DNA of 64,000 bases from Flammeovirga agarivorans. Lineage in GTDB: Bacteria > Bacteroidota > Bacteroidia > Cytophagales > Flammeovirgaceae. Positions 1 through 9,340 of this stretch are shown here, one piece after another. Under the pieces are notes generated by a model, which saw only the letters and a program-made list of their open reading frames with translations, did not search any database and was not told where the DNA came from. The position numbers and the translations under genes are program-made. The stretch covers positions 161,508 to 225,507 of the forward strand of contig NZ_JABAIL010000010.1 in assembly GCF_012641475.1 (NCBI RefSeq), written 5' to 3'. Within the stretch, counting starts at the first letter, position 1, and each line of letters begins with the position of its first letter.

Positions 1-43
1 GCGAATAACAGTCATTTCTTTGATTGATTATTTAAGTAAATAT

Positions 44-74
44 ATAAAAAAAACCCTACCAAATAGTAGGGTTT
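44..74 (-). terminator. Rho-independent terminator after coxidase operon
   Basis: A 9-bp inverted repeat (AAACCCTAC at 51-59 with GTAGGGTTT at 66-74) is followed on the minus strand by a run of T. It lies about 45 bases beyond the stop codon of cytochrome oxidase subunit I, so it ends that transcript. Confidence 0.85.
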
Positions 75-120
75 AAGATACTTCTGATAAAAGTATTTAT
101 ATAAATAAACTTAAAGTCTA

Positions 121-2013
121 TTAAATGAAAGGGTTCTTTTCTCTGTGATCAGCAAGATCTTGGAATTCACCTTCTAACTCAGCTAAACGACCTTCTTCAG
201 GTGTATTTGAAGCTTTTGTTTTAGAGAAAGGAACAGTTTGTGGAATAAAGTCACCATAACCATCATCCTCAGCACCTGGCTTAGAATAATCGTATGGCCA
301 ACGATATACAACTGGAAGTGGACCAGGCCAGTTACCGTGACCAGGAACTCTTGGAGTTGTCCACTCTAATGTATTAGACTTCCATGGGTTCAATGGAGCA
401 ATTCTACCTCTAAACATACTCCAGAAGAAGTTGAATACGAAAATAAATTGACCTGTTACTGTAACAATCGCTGCAATTGAAATAAAAGTATTTAAATCAG
501 CAAAAGTTGAGAACGCATCGAAGTTTGTGAATGAGTAGTATCTTCTTGGGAAACCTGCGATACCAATGTAGTGCATTGGGAAGAATACCATATAAGCACC
601 TAAGAACGTTAACCAGAAGTGAACATAACCTAAAGCTGTATTCATCATTCTACCAAACATTTTTGGGAACCAGTGGTAAACACCAGCCATCATACCAAAG
701 AATGCTGCAGAACCCATTACTAAGTGGAAGTGAGCTACTACAAAGTAAGTATCATGAAGTTGGATATCTAAAGCAGAGTTACCAAGGATAATACCTGTTA
801 CACCACCTGAGATAAATAATGATACTAAACCAATTGAGAACAACATTGCTGGAGTAAATACGATATTACCTCTAAATAATGTTGTGATATAGTTGAATGC
901 CTTTACCGCAGATGGAACTGCAATAATCAGCGTCAAGAACATAAAGATCGTTCCTAAGAATGGGTTCATACCAGATACGAACATGTGGTGTGCCCATACA
1001 ATAAATGAAAGGAACGCAATACCTAACATTGAACCAATCATCGCTCTGTAACCAAAGATAGGCTTTCTTGAGTTTGTAGAAATAACTTCTGAAGTTAAAC
1101 CTAAGGCTGGTAATAATACGATATATACCTCAGGGTGACCTAAGAACCAGAATAAGTGTTGGAATAAGATTGGGCTACCACCTGAATGAGATAATAACTC
1201 ACCTTGGATATAAATGTCAGATAAATAGAAAGAAGTACCAAAACTACGATCAAACACTAATAAAAGTGCTGCTGCAAAAAGTACAGGGAACGATAACACA
1301 CCGATGATCGCTGTAATAAAGAACGACCAGATAGTAAGAGGAAGCTTTGCAAATGACATACCTGCAGCTCTCAAGTTAATTGTCGTTGCGATATAGTTGA
1401 TAGATCCTAATAATGACGATGCAATAAAGAATACCATTGACACTAACCATAATGTCATACCTGTACCAGAACCTGATACTGCTTGAGGTAATGCTGATAA
1501 TGGAGGATAAATTACCCAACCACCAGAAGCAGGACCTGTAGAGATGAACAATGATGCTAACATGATTACTGATGCTAGTGCAAATAACCAGTACGATAAC
1601 ATGTTCATAAATCCTGATGCCATATCACGAGCACCAATTTGTAAAGGAATCAAGAAGTTGGAGAAAGTACCACTTAATCCAGCTGTTAATACGAAGAATA
1701 CCATAATGGTACCATGCATCGTTACTGCAGCTAAATAAAAAGTTGTATCCATTTTACCAGACTCAGTGATCCAATCACCTAAAAGAGGTCTTAACCACTC
1801 TAAGTTAGCTTCCGGGAAACCTAACTGAATACGGAATAATAATGATAAACCACCACCAATGATGGCCCAAAGAATACCTGAAATAAGGTATTGTTTAGCA
1901 ATTACTTTATGGTCGTAAGAGAACACATAGTTTGTCCAGAAATTGCCATGGTGATCATGGTGATCATCATGACCCACTGCGTTATGTTCTACGTCTAATA
2001 CTACGCTTGCCAT
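121..2013 (-). CDS. ctaD: Cytochrome c oxidase subunit I
   Basis: This is the catalytic haem-copper subunit of an aa3-type terminal oxidase: it reduces O2 to water and pumps protons across the inner membrane. The 630-residue protein has about 12 membrane segments. Visible ligands are His100 (TMHGT), the HPEVY motif (His293, Glu295, Tyr297), the His342-His343 pair (WAHHMF) and His428/His430 (VAHFH). Asp130 fits the D-channel entry and Lys371 the K-channel, although the usual PTG before that Lys reads PSAV here. Glu295 in HPEV points to an A1-type enzyme. The His/Asp-rich N-terminus before residue 25 is typical of Bacteroidota forms. Subunit II lies 38 bases upstream, so the two are cotranscribed. 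Confidence 0.97.
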   Translation of the reverse strand: MASVVLDVEHNAVGHDDHHDHHGNFWTNYVFSYDHKVIAKQYLISGILWAIIGGGLSLLFRIQLGFPEANLEWLRPLLGDWITESGKMDTTFYLAAVTMHGTIMVFFVLTAGLSGTFSNFLIPLQIGARDMASGFMNMLSYWLFALASVIMLASLFISTGPASGGWVIYPPLSALPQAVSGSGTGMTLWLVSMVFFIASSLLGSINYIATTINLRAAGMSFAKLPLTIWSFFITAIIGVLSFPVLFAAALLLVFDRSFGTSFYLSDIYIQGELLSHSGGSPILFQHLFWFLGHPEVYIVLLPALGLTSEVISTNSRKPIFGYRAMIGSMLGIAFLSFIVWAHHMFVSGMNPFLGTIFMFLTLIIAVPSAVKAFNYITTLFRGNIVFTPAMLFSIGLVSLFISGGVTGIILGNSALDIQLHDTYFVVAHFHLVMGSAAFFGMMAGVYHWFPKMFGRMMNTALGYVHFWLTFLGAYMVFFPMHYIGIAGFPRRYYSFTNFDAFSTFADLNTFISIAAIVTVTGQFIFVFNFFWSMFRGRIAPLNPWKSNTLEWTTPRVPGHGNWPGPLPVVYRWPYDYSKPGAEDDGYGDFIPQTVPFSKTKASNTPEEGRLAELEGEFQDLADHREKNPFI

Positions 2014-2051
2014 GTCTATGATTCTTTATAGTTATTTCGTTGTATCTAAAT

Positions 2052-3077
2052 TTAGTTTGCTTGAGCTACGCTATCTTTCGACTTCTTAGCTTCCCACTCA
2101 GCCATATAGTCAGGATTTTTCTCTAACCAAGGCTTTTGCTTTTGTAACCAAGCATCATACTCCTTTTGCGTTACGATCTTAACAATCTTACGCATACCAA
2201 AGTGACCGTATCCACAAACTTCTGTACAAGCTAATTCGTAATTAAATTTAGCATTGTTAGTTTTCTTACGCATCTCCTCAGTAGTAATTGTTGGAGTAAA
2301 CTTAAAGCGTGTTGGCATACCTGGCACGGCATCCATCTTCACTCTAAAGTGAGGTAAGAATACAGAGTGAATTACATCAATTGCTCTAATCTTCAATTCC
2401 ACCTCTTTACCTACTGGTAAAACGATTTCACGAGCCATAAAGTCATCTGTAGCATTCACATCATCAAAGTCCACACCCATTGAGTTAGTATTATCGATAT
2501 TTGCCACATCGTACTTACCCAATTTTAAATCTTTACCTGGGTAGCGAATCTCCCATGCAAATTGTTTACCCATTAATTCAACTTGGATTGCATCGTCATG
2601 TGCAGGTGCTGTGATGTCAGACCACGCTCTCCAACCGAAGATTACAAGTACTGCCATTACAATTGCAGGAACTGCTGTCCAAGCAATTTCCAACATATCG
2701 TTATGTGGATAATAGTGAGCTTTTCTTTTCTCCGAATGTTGAAAGAAAAATGGGAAAGTGAACAGAAGAATGTGTGTTAATGCAAATGCAGCAAACACAA
2801 TTCCTAACGTAATGTTAAATAGTGAGTCTGTTTCTTTACCATGGATTGATGCAGCTTCAGGAAGGAAATACTGTGAGGCGTCGTTATACGACCAGTAAAT
2901 CAAGCCAAACCCTACTACCAATAAAATTGGAAAAATAGCAGCGTTTATCTTATTACTTGATGAAACTTTTTTTTCATCTCCTTTAGCAATCCCTACTAAA
3001 GTGATAATTCGATAAACCAAAGCCAATACAGCTATGATTAATATCGCACCCGTGGCAAAAAGTAAAGCCGTTGTCAT
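2052..3077 (-). CDS. ctaC: Cytochrome c oxidase subunit II
   Basis: This subunit carries the CuA centre that takes electrons from cytochrome c and passes them to subunit I. The 341 residues contain the CuA ligand set: His237 (DVIHSVF), Cys284, Glu286, Cys288, His292 and Met295 (CTEVCGYGHFGM). There is an extra N-terminal hydrophobic segment at residues 3-28 and another at 47-64, before the two expected helices near 88-112 and 133-150, so the protein may span the membrane four times. The C-terminus is a short charged tail with no fused cytochrome c domain. It is the first gene of the ctaC-ctaD pair. No lipobox is seen. Confidence 0.97.
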   Translation of the reverse strand: MTTALLFATGAILIIAVLALVYRIITLVGIAKGDEKKVSSSNKINAAIFPILLVVGFGLIYWSYNDASQYFLPEAASIHGKETDSLFNITLGIVFAAFALTHILLFTFPFFFQHSEKRKAHYYPHNDMLEIAWTAVPAIVMAVLVIFGWRAWSDITAPAHDDAIQVELMGKQFAWEIRYPGKDLKLGKYDVANIDNTNSMGVDFDDVNATDDFMAREIVLPVGKEVELKIRAIDVIHSVFLPHFRVKMDAVPGMPTRFKFTPTITTEEMRKKTNNAKFNYELACTEVCGYGHFGMRKIVKIVTQKEYDAWLQKQKPWLEKNPDYMAEWEAKKSKDSVAQAN

Positions 3078-3177
3078 ACCTTCTTAATAGTGTGTAGTTT
3101 GTGATATACTTTTTTATAGTGACAATTTGATCGTCGAAATTGTTTTATGTGAAGTTCAGTTCGCATAAAAATTCTCT

Positions 3178-3185
3178 CAAATATA
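3178..3185 (-). promoter_or_regulatory. Candidate -7 box for ctaC-ctaD
   Basis: The minus strand reads TATATTTG, matching the Bacteroidota -7 consensus TAnnTTTG, about 100 bases before the ctaC start. No clear -33 TTG was found at the usual spacing, so this is only a candidate. Confidence 0.4.
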
Positions 3186-3280
3186 TTAAAGAAAATTGGT
3201 ATTGATGATAAATATCATGCTTTTTTGATGACTAAATTCGATATTTTATAAAAAGGGCATGAATATCAAGAAGATAAAAA

Positions 3281-3310
3281 CAAAAAAGTCACTTTTTTAG
3301 TAAGTGACTT
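3281..3310 (-). terminator. Terminator overlapping the deaminase stop codon
   Basis: A 9-bp inverted repeat (AAGTCACTT at 3286-3294, AAGTGACTT at 3302-3310) is followed on the minus strand by a T-rich tract. The stop codon of the deaminase at 3297-3299 lies inside the hairpin, so the last codons form part of the terminator stem. Confidence 0.75.
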
Positions 3311-3752
3311 TGATTACTTCAATACCTGCTTTTCTTAATAAATCCAACCCTGAAGTATCCCTATATTCTCTTTTATAATAGAACTTAACTATACCTGCTT
3401 GTATGATAAGTTTTGCACATCCAAAACAACAACTATCCGTACAATAAATACTTGCTCCATCTGTAGAATAAGTGGACTTCGCTGCCTTAGTAATCGCATT
3501 AGCTTCGGCATGTAATACTTCCTCTTTTGTTTTAAGCACAACTGTCTTCTCACCTGTCTCTTCGTTAGAAGACTCTAATTCAAACTCACAAGCATTATCA
3601 AATCCTTTTGGTGTACCGTTATACCCCATAGATATAATATTGCCATTCTTAACAATTATAGCTCCCACTTTCAAGCGTACACATCTACTTAACTCTGCAA
3701 TAGATTCTGCACATCGCATAAAAGCAATATCAAATTCTTGACCTCGACTCAT
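3297..3752 (-). CDS. Deoxycytidylate (dCMP) deaminase family protein
   Basis: This is a zinc-dependent cytidine/dCMP deaminase-fold protein, probably making dUMP from dCMP for thymidylate synthesis. The zinc motif HAE (HAEANAITKAA) is clear. The second zinc motif, usually PCxxC, reads CCFGC here, so both Cys ligands are kept but the Pro is a Cys. I take the ATG at 3752 (MSRGQEFD, 151 residues) as the start. The open frame extends upstream to 3806, but those 18 extra residues do not look like the family. The gene sits between carB and the oxidase genes on the same strand with its own terminator. A related tRNA or RNA-editing deaminase is less likely given the CAKLII context. Confidence 0.88.
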   Translation of the reverse strand: MSRGQEFDIAFMRCAESIAELSRCVRLKVGAIIVKNGNIISMGYNGTPKGFDNACEFELESSNEETGEKTVVLKTKEEVLHAEANAITKAAKSTYSTDGASIYCTDSCCFGCAKLIIQAGIVKFYYKREYRDTSGLDLLRKAGIEVIKVTY

Positions 3753-3850
3753 GACAAAAAGTTTTACGTCTGACGTTAAAAAATTACGATTGTAAAAAAA
3801 GCTCACGACTAAATAGCCGTGAGCTTCAAATATATTCTTTTCAGAAAAAA

Positions 3851-6667
3851 TTATCTACTTAAGTAAAGATTTCTTCTAGAGTAAATATCTCTAAAGTACT
3901 CATCTTTTAAGTTGTCGATGAAGTAGATTGCTTCACCTGTAGACTTCATTTCTGGTCCTAACTGCTTATCAACATTAGGGAATTTATTGAATGAGAAGAC
4001 AGGTACTTTGATTGCGTAACCTTTCTTCACTGGCTTGAAGTCAAAGTCAGTTACTTTGTTCTTACCTAACATCACTTTAGTTGCATAATTTACGTATGGC
4101 TCTTGGTAAGCCTTACAGATAAATGGAACTGTACGAGATGCTCTTGGGTTCGCTTCAATGATGTATACTTTATCATCTTTGATCGCAAACTGAATATTCA
4201 ATAAACCTTTTGTTTTCAAGGCAATTGCAATCTTCTTAGTGTACTCTTTGATTTGCTCAATCACTAAGTCTCCTAAGTTATATGGAGGCAATACTGCATA
4301 AGAGTCACCTGAGTGAATACCGGCAGGCTCAATATGCTCCATAATACCGATGATATAAACATTTTCACCATCACAGATCGCATCTGCTTCTGCTTCAATT
4401 GCACCGTCTAAGTAATGGTCTAGAAGTACTTTGTTACCTGGGATATCTCTTAAAGTTTCAACAACATGTTGCTCTAATTCTTCCTCGTTGATAACGATCT
4501 TCATTTTCTGACCACCTAATACATAAGAAGGTCTTACTAATAGAGGGAATCCTAAATCTTCAGCTTTATCTAAAGCCTCATCAGCAGTTTCGATTACATC
4601 GAATTTAGGGTAAGGGATATTATTCTCTTTCAATAATGTAGAGAAGCTACCTCTATCCTCTGCTAAATCAAGTGCTTCATAACTAGTACCTAAGATTTTG
4701 ATACCATACTTAGTTAACTTCTCAGCAATCTTAAGTGCAGTCTGACCACCTAACTGAACGATTACACCTTCTGGTTTCTCGTGTAAGATGATTTCGTAGA
4801 TATGCTCCCAGAATACTGGTTCGAAGTATAATTTATCTGCAACATCAGGGTCAGTCGATACCGTTTCAGGGTTACAGTTGATCATGATTGTCTCATAGCC
4901 CGCCTCTTTAGAAGCTAATACACCATGCACACAGCAGTAATCAAACTCAATACCTTGACCAATACGGTTAGGACCTGCTCCTAATACTACAATCTTTTTC
5001 TTCTTAGTAGTGTTTGATTCATTTTCAGAATCAAAAGTTGAGTAGAAATAAGGAGTTTTCGCCTCAAATTCAGCAGCACATGTATCTACTAACTTGAATT
5101 GACGTTTGATGCCCATTTCCTCATAACGCTTATTGAATACTTCAGATTCTAAACAACCTAAAGTATGAGCGATTTGACGGTCACCAAATCCTTTTTCTTT
5201 TGCTTCACGCATTAGTTCAAAAGGAATTGTATCTACAGTAAACTCAGATATTTTCTTTTCAACTAATACTAGATCTAAAATCTGACGTAAGAACCACTTA
5301 TCAATTTTAGTAATCTTACGAACAGTTCTCATTGCGATACCAAGCTTCATTGCATCCCAAATTGCAAACAATCTATCCCATGATGGATGCTCCAATTTGT
5401 AAAGAATTTCATCTTGGTTCGTATTTTCTTTCCCATCAGCACCAATACCATTACGTTTAATCTCTAAAGATTGGCAACCTTTCTGTAATGCTTCTTGGAA
5501 AGTACGGCCGATACCCATTACTTCACCTACAGCTTTCATTTGTAGACCAAGTTCAGTATCTGCACCTTTAAATTTATCAAAGTTCCAACGAGGGATCTTA
5601 ACAATTACATAATCTAATGCAGGCTCAAAGAACGCTGAAGTAGTACCTGTAATTGGATTTTTCAATTCATCTAAATTGTAACCAATAGCTAATTTTGCTG
5701 CAATCTTAGCGATCGGATAACCTGTTGCTTTAGAAGCTAAAGCTGAAGAACGAGAAACACGAGGGTTAATCTCGATACCAATGATTTCGTCGTCGTTTGG
5801 TGAAACTGAGAACTGGACATTACATCCACCCGCAAAGTTACCAATTCCGTTCATCATTTTGATTGCCAAATCTCTCATCTTCTGATACACTGTATCAGGT
5901 AAAGTTTGAGCAGGGGCTACTGTAATTGAATCACCTGTATGAACACCCATTGGGTCAAAGTTCTCAATAGAACAGATGATAATTACGTTACCAATGTTAT
6001 CACGAAGTAATTCTAACTCGTATTCTTTCCATCCTAAAATAGACTGCTCAACAAGTACTTCATGAACAGGTGACATTTCTAAACCTCTTTTTAGAGCTTT
6101 CTCGAAATCCTCTTGAGAGTGAACGAATCCACCACCTGTACCACCCATTGTGAATGATGGACGGATTACTAGTGGGAAACCAATCTCTTGAGCAATTTCC
6201 TTACCTTCTAAGAATGACTTAGCTGTACGACCTGTACATACACCAACATTAAGTTCAAGCATTTTCTGTCTGAAAAGCTCTCTATCTTCTGTTAGATTGA
6301 TCGCGTCTACATCAACACCGATCATTTCTACTCCAAAATCTTCCCAGATTCCGGCTTCTTGGCAATCAATCGCAAGATTAAGTGCTGTTTGACCACCCAT
6401 TGTTGGCAATACAGCATCAATTTCATGCTTTTCAAGAATTTCTCTGATGTATTTTTTCTCCAGAGGTCGGAGATAGACATTATCGGCGGTCACCGAATCT
6501 GTCATAATAGTTGCAGGATTAGAATTAATCAAGGTTACTTCGATACCTTCTTCTCGCAATGATCTCGCTGCTTGAGATCCTGAGTAATCAAACTCACAAG
6601 CTTGACCAATAATGATTGGTCCACTCCCGATGATAAGTACCGATTTGATGTGATTCTTCTTTGGCAT
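3851..6667 (-). CDS. carB: Carbamoyl-phosphate synthase large subunit
   Basis: The protein makes carbamoyl phosphate from bicarbonate, ATP and glutamine-derived ammonia for arginine and pyrimidine synthesis. It has the duplicated carboxyphosphate and carbamoyl-phosphate halves, each with a pre-ATP-grasp motif (IGSGPIIIGQ near residue 12, LGAGPNRIGQ near 560) and an ATP-grasp domain with EINPRVSRSSAL and EANPRASRTVPF. At 938 residues it is about 130 shorter than the E. coli enzyme and ends just after the second ATP-grasp half (YSRRNLYLSR). The C-terminal MGS allosteric domain that binds UMP and ornithine is therefore absent. The small subunit carA is not in the window. The start ATG at 6667 is followed by MPKKNHIKSVLIIG, which fits the family. 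Confidence 0.96.
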   Translation of the reverse strand: MPKKNHIKSVLIIGSGPIIIGQACEFDYSGSQAARSLREEGIEVTLINSNPATIMTDSVTADNVYLRPLEKKYIREILEKHEIDAVLPTMGGQTALNLAIDCQEAGIWEDFGVEMIGVDVDAINLTEDRELFRQKMLELNVGVCTGRTAKSFLEGKEIAQEIGFPLVIRPSFTMGGTGGGFVHSQEDFEKALKRGLEMSPVHEVLVEQSILGWKEYELELLRDNIGNVIIICSIENFDPMGVHTGDSITVAPAQTLPDTVYQKMRDLAIKMMNGIGNFAGGCNVQFSVSPNDDEIIGIEINPRVSRSSALASKATGYPIAKIAAKLAIGYNLDELKNPITGTTSAFFEPALDYVIVKIPRWNFDKFKGADTELGLQMKAVGEVMGIGRTFQEALQKGCQSLEIKRNGIGADGKENTNQDEILYKLEHPSWDRLFAIWDAMKLGIAMRTVRKITKIDKWFLRQILDLVLVEKKISEFTVDTIPFELMREAKEKGFGDRQIAHTLGCLESEVFNKRYEEMGIKRQFKLVDTCAAEFEAKTPYFYSTFDSENESNTTKKKKIVVLGAGPNRIGQGIEFDYCCVHGVLASKEAGYETIMINCNPETVSTDPDVADKLYFEPVFWEHIYEIILHEKPEGVIVQLGGQTALKIAEKLTKYGIKILGTSYEALDLAEDRGSFSTLLKENNIPYPKFDVIETADEALDKAEDLGFPLLVRPSYVLGGQKMKIVINEEELEQHVVETLRDIPGNKVLLDHYLDGAIEAEADAICDGENVYIIGIMEHIEPAGIHSGDSYAVLPPYNLGDLVIEQIKEYTKKIAIALKTKGLLNIQFAIKDDKVYIIEANPRASRTVPFICKAYQEPYVNYATKVMLGKNKVTDFDFKPVKKGYAIKVPVFSFNKFPNVDKQLGPEMKSTGEAIYFIDNLKDEYFRDIYSRRNLYLSR

Positions 6668-6706
6668 TTTGCTATTCTTTAAAAAACATGACTTAACACT
6701 CGGGAT

Positions 6707-6740
6707 GCAAAACTAAGCTTATTTTTAGTAAATGCATCAA
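6707..6740 (-). promoter_or_regulatory. Promoter of carB
   Basis: The minus strand has a -33 TTG (plus-strand CAA at 6738-6740), a 22-base spacer and TAGTTTTGC (plus-strand 6707-6715). This fully matches the Bacteroidota sigma-ABfr pattern TTG-N17-23-TAnnTTTGC. The start codon is about 40 bases downstream. Confidence 0.65.
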
Positions 6741-6808
6741 AAAATTATAAATAAAATAGCAGAATGCAATTAAAATTGAATTATCTATAAAATATAAAAA
6801 AGTTCATT

Positions 6809-6816
6809 TATCTTTG
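6809..6816 (+). promoter_or_regulatory. Candidate -7 box for hisF
   Basis: TATCTTTG matches TAnnTTTG exactly and lies 24 bases before the hisF ATG, which predicts a very short leader. No TTG stands at the usual -33 distance. It is back to back with the carB promoter. Confidence 0.5.
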
Positions 6817-6839
6817 TACTTTTTCTAAAATCTCCCTGT

Positions 6840-7595
6840 ATGCTAACAAAACGAATAATTCCCTGCCTAGATATAAAGGATGGAAAAACAGTCAAAGGCG
6901 TTAATTTTGTGGAACTTAGAGACGCTGGAGACCCAGTCGAACTGGCCCAAATCTACTCTGATCAGGGGGCTGACGAACTTGTTTTCCTAGATATCACTGC
7001 AACTGTTGAAAAAAGGAAGACTTTGATCGAATTAGTTCAAAAAGTCGCTTCAAAAATCAATATTCCATTTACTGTAGGTGGTGGCATCTCTAGTGTTGAA
7101 GACGTATCTGCTTTATTAAACGCTGGAGCTGACAAGGTATCTATCAATTCATCTGCAGTAAAAAGACCTGAATTGATCAACGAATTAGCCAATGAATTTG
7201 GAAGCCAATGTATCGTAGTTGCTGTTGACACACGCTTTGTTAATGGTGAACATATTGTACATGTAAGAGGAGGTAGAACTCCAACAGAGCTTAGAACAAT
7301 TCCTTGGGTACATGAATGTCAGGAAAGAGGTGCTGGTGAAATATTACTTACCTCAATGGATCATGACGGAACAAAAGCAGGATTTGCTATCGAACTAACT
7401 AAAGAAATTTCTACTTCTTTGAACATTCCGGTTATTGCTTCTGGAGGTGCTGGATTAGAAGAGCATTTCATTGATCTGTTTCAACAAAACGGAGCAGATG
7501 CAGCATTAGCAGCTAGTATTTTCCACTTTAAAGAAATCTCAATCCCTCATTTAAAAGGGCATTTAAAAGAAAGTAATATTGAAGTAAGAGTATAA
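6840..7595 (+). CDS. hisF: Imidazole glycerol phosphate synthase, cyclase subunit
   Basis: HisF condenses PRFAR with ammonia from HisH to give imidazole glycerol phosphate and AICAR in histidine synthesis. The 251-residue TIM barrel has the catalytic Asp11 (IPCLDIKDG) and Asp130 (AVDTRF), plus the phosphate-binding glycines of TVGGGI and IASGGAG. Length is normal for the family. The gene stands alone: no hisH, hisA or hisI is in the window and the downstream gene is panD, so it is separated from the rest of the his genes at least locally. Confidence 0.97.
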   Translation: MLTKRIIPCLDIKDGKTVKGVNFVELRDAGDPVELAQIYSDQGADELVFLDITATVEKRKTLIELVQKVASKINIPFTVGGGISSVEDVSALLNAGADKVSINSSAVKRPELINELANEFGSQCIVVAVDTRFVNGEHIVHVRGGRTPTELRTIPWVHECQERGAGEILLTSMDHDGTKAGFAIELTKEISTSLNIPVIASGGAGLEEHFIDLFQQNGADAALAASIFHFKEISIPHLKGHLKESNIEVRV

Positions 7596-7785
7596 AAATA
7601 CTTAATTACCACTTCATAAAATGAACATACATTCATTAGTTGATCTATAAGGATTCCTAATACAATTGTTCATTTAACAAATATATCTTATTATTGCAGG
7701 CACGATTATCTAGCAAACAATACAAAATTAAGTTACTAATTGTAAATCAACCATTTACAATAAAAACTTATACATTTAAGTTTCG

Positions 7786-7793
7786 TATTTTTG
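7786..7793 (+). promoter_or_regulatory. Candidate -7 box for panD
   Basis: TATTTTTG matches the Bacteroidota -7 consensus and lies 50 bases before the panD ATG, in the 247-base gap after hisF. A -33 TTG is not evident. Confidence 0.4.
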
Positions 7794-7842
7794 TTATGAA
7801 AAGATATCGAATGCTTTATTAAGAAGATTTAAGACACAAACC

Positions 7843-8193
7843 ATGTATATTGAAGTTTTAAAATCAAAAATCCACCGTGTGAAGGTCACACAAGCAGAAT
7901 TAAACTACGTAGGTAGTATCACTGTTGATCAGGATTTAATGGATGCTGCCAACATCATTGAAGGCGAAAAAGTACAAATCGTTAACAATAATAATGGTGA
8001 GCGTTTTGAAACTTATGTAATTACAGGAGAACGCGGTAGCGGTACAATTTGTTTAAATGGTGCAGCAGCAAGAAAAGTACAAGTAGGTGATATTCTTATT
8101 ATTATCTCTTATGCTTTAATGAAACAAAAGAAGGCAAAAGAATACTCTCCAAAATTAGTTTTCCCTAATGACGATAATAAATTAGAAGATTAA
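7843..8193 (+). CDS. panD: Aspartate 1-decarboxylase precursor
   Basis: PanD decarboxylates L-aspartate to beta-alanine for pantothenate and CoA synthesis. The 116-residue proenzyme self-cleaves between Gly24 and Ser25 (YVGSITVD), giving the pyruvoyl cofactor on the new N-terminus of the large chain. Lys9, the conserved Thr/Tyr-rich region and the [11 protein letters not shown] motif are present. Length matches the family. panB and panC are not in the window. It appears monocistronic, with its own promoter candidate and a terminator after it. Confidence 0.96.
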   Translation: MYIEVLKSKIHRVKVTQAELNYVGSITVDQDLMDAANIIEGEKVQIVNNNNGERFETYVITGERGSGTICLNGAAARKVQVGDILIIISYALMKQKKAKEYSPKLVFPNDDNKLED

Positions 8194-8218
8194 TTTATAC
8201 AGTATTAAAAATACATTT

Positions 8219-8262
8219 GGCCAACTTGATTCAATGAATTAAGTTGGCTAATTTGTTTCTAT
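8219..8262 (+). terminator. Terminator after panD
   Basis: GCCAACTT (8220-8227) pairs with AAGTTGGC (8241-8248), and the stem can extend inward (ATTC/GAAT). A T-rich stretch follows. Confidence 0.65.
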
Positions 8263-8305
8263 AAGCAGTTTAGCTTTATCGAAACGTTACTACACAATTC
8301 TCTAT

Positions 8306-9340
8306 TTGGAGATACTAACGATGAAAATACAAGACATTTTAAAATATATTTTTTCGATTTTTTTAGCTGGGATTCTTTTGTGGTATGTCTTAAAAGAGCA
8401 AAATATTAAAGAAGTAGCCGAATCTATCAAAGATCTTCATTGGGGTTGGCTCATCCTTTCATCATTGACAGCTATCCTCAGTCACTACTTTAGAGGATTA
8501 AGATGGGGGCTTATGCTAAAACCATTAAACTTAAAGACAAGCAACTCTAATCTTTTTATGGCAACAATGTCAGGATATGCAGGAAATGTAATCATACCTA
8601 GATTTGGAGAATTTTTCAGATGTGGTATCCTCCAAAAGCTATCTGGAATTCCTGCAAAAACATCATTTGGTGCCGTAGTCATTGAAAGAGCTATTGATTT
8701 AGTAGTATTTATTATTCTTTTTTCAATTGCCTTTTTCAGTCAATTCGATATTTTATATCAAATGGTACTTCCATTTCTTGAAGGAAATGAAGCCCAAATG
8801 AATCAGAAGTTTATATTATTAGGAGCTATCCTACTTTTCTTCATTACAGGGATTTTCATCCTTTATAAAGTAAGAGACCGTTTATCAAAAACAAAGATAT
8901 ACAGAACAATACACTCATTAATCCTTGGAGTTATCGAAGGAATGCAAGCTGTATTTAAACTAAAGAGAAAAGAATTTATCATTTATATTGCCTATACAAT
9001 TGCAATATGGCTTTGTTACTTTTATATGAGCTATGTCGTATTTAAAGTTTTAGATGAAACAGCACATTTATCTTTATTCGTCGGCTTTGTAATGATGATG
9101 ATGAGTGGACTAGGTATGGTAATCCCTACTCCTGGAGGCACAGGTTCCGTTCATTTCTTTGCCTCACAAACATTAATGGCCTACGGTATTTCAGCAACTA
9201 CTTCTATTGCTTATGCCTTAGTAATGCATACCTCTCAAACTGTTATGATCTTAACCGTTGGAGGTATTAGTATTATCATAGCTAATTTCAAAAAAGGACA
9301 TCAACAAACCACATTAGAAATTCAAAATGAAGCACAGTAA
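8306..9340 (+). CDS. Lysylphosphatidylglycerol synthase-like (UPF0104) membrane protein
   Basis: A polytopic inner membrane protein of the LPG synthase TM-region/UPF0104 family, with about eight hydrophobic segments spread over 339-344 residues. Conserved features include FRGLRWGLML near residue 68, the GNVIIPRFGEF segment near 95 and IPTPGGTGSVHFF near 275. The cytosolic aminoacyl-transfer domain of MprF is absent, so lipid flipping or transport is more likely than lysyl transfer. The exact substrate is unknown. The frame opens at a TTG (8306), but the ATG at 8321 (MKIQDILKY) is the more natural start. Its 3' end overlaps the next gene by 14 bases, indicating translational coupling to a sugar nucleotidyltransferase and suggesting a role in the cell envelope. 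Confidence 0.85.
   Translation: MEILTMKIQDILKYIFSIFLAGILLWYVLKEQNIKEVAESIKDLHWGWLILSSLTAILSHYFRGLRWGLMLKPLNLKTSNSNLFMATMSGYAGNVIIPRFGEFFRCGILQKLSGIPAKTSFGAVVIERAIDLVVFIILFSIAFFSQFDILYQMVLPFLEGNEAQMNQKFILLGAILLFFITGIFILYKVRDRLSKTKIYRTIHSLILGVIEGMQAVFKLKRKEFIIYIAYTIAIWLCYFYMSYVVFKVLDETAHLSLFVGFVMMMMSGLGMVIPTPGGTGSVHFFASQTLMAYGISATTSIAYALVMHTSQTVMILTVGGISIIIANFKKGHQQTTLEIQNEAQ

Noticed and set aside
531..791. Open frame of 86 codons on the plus strand inside ctaD
   Set aside because: It is antisense to the well-conserved cytochrome oxidase gene and has no family features.
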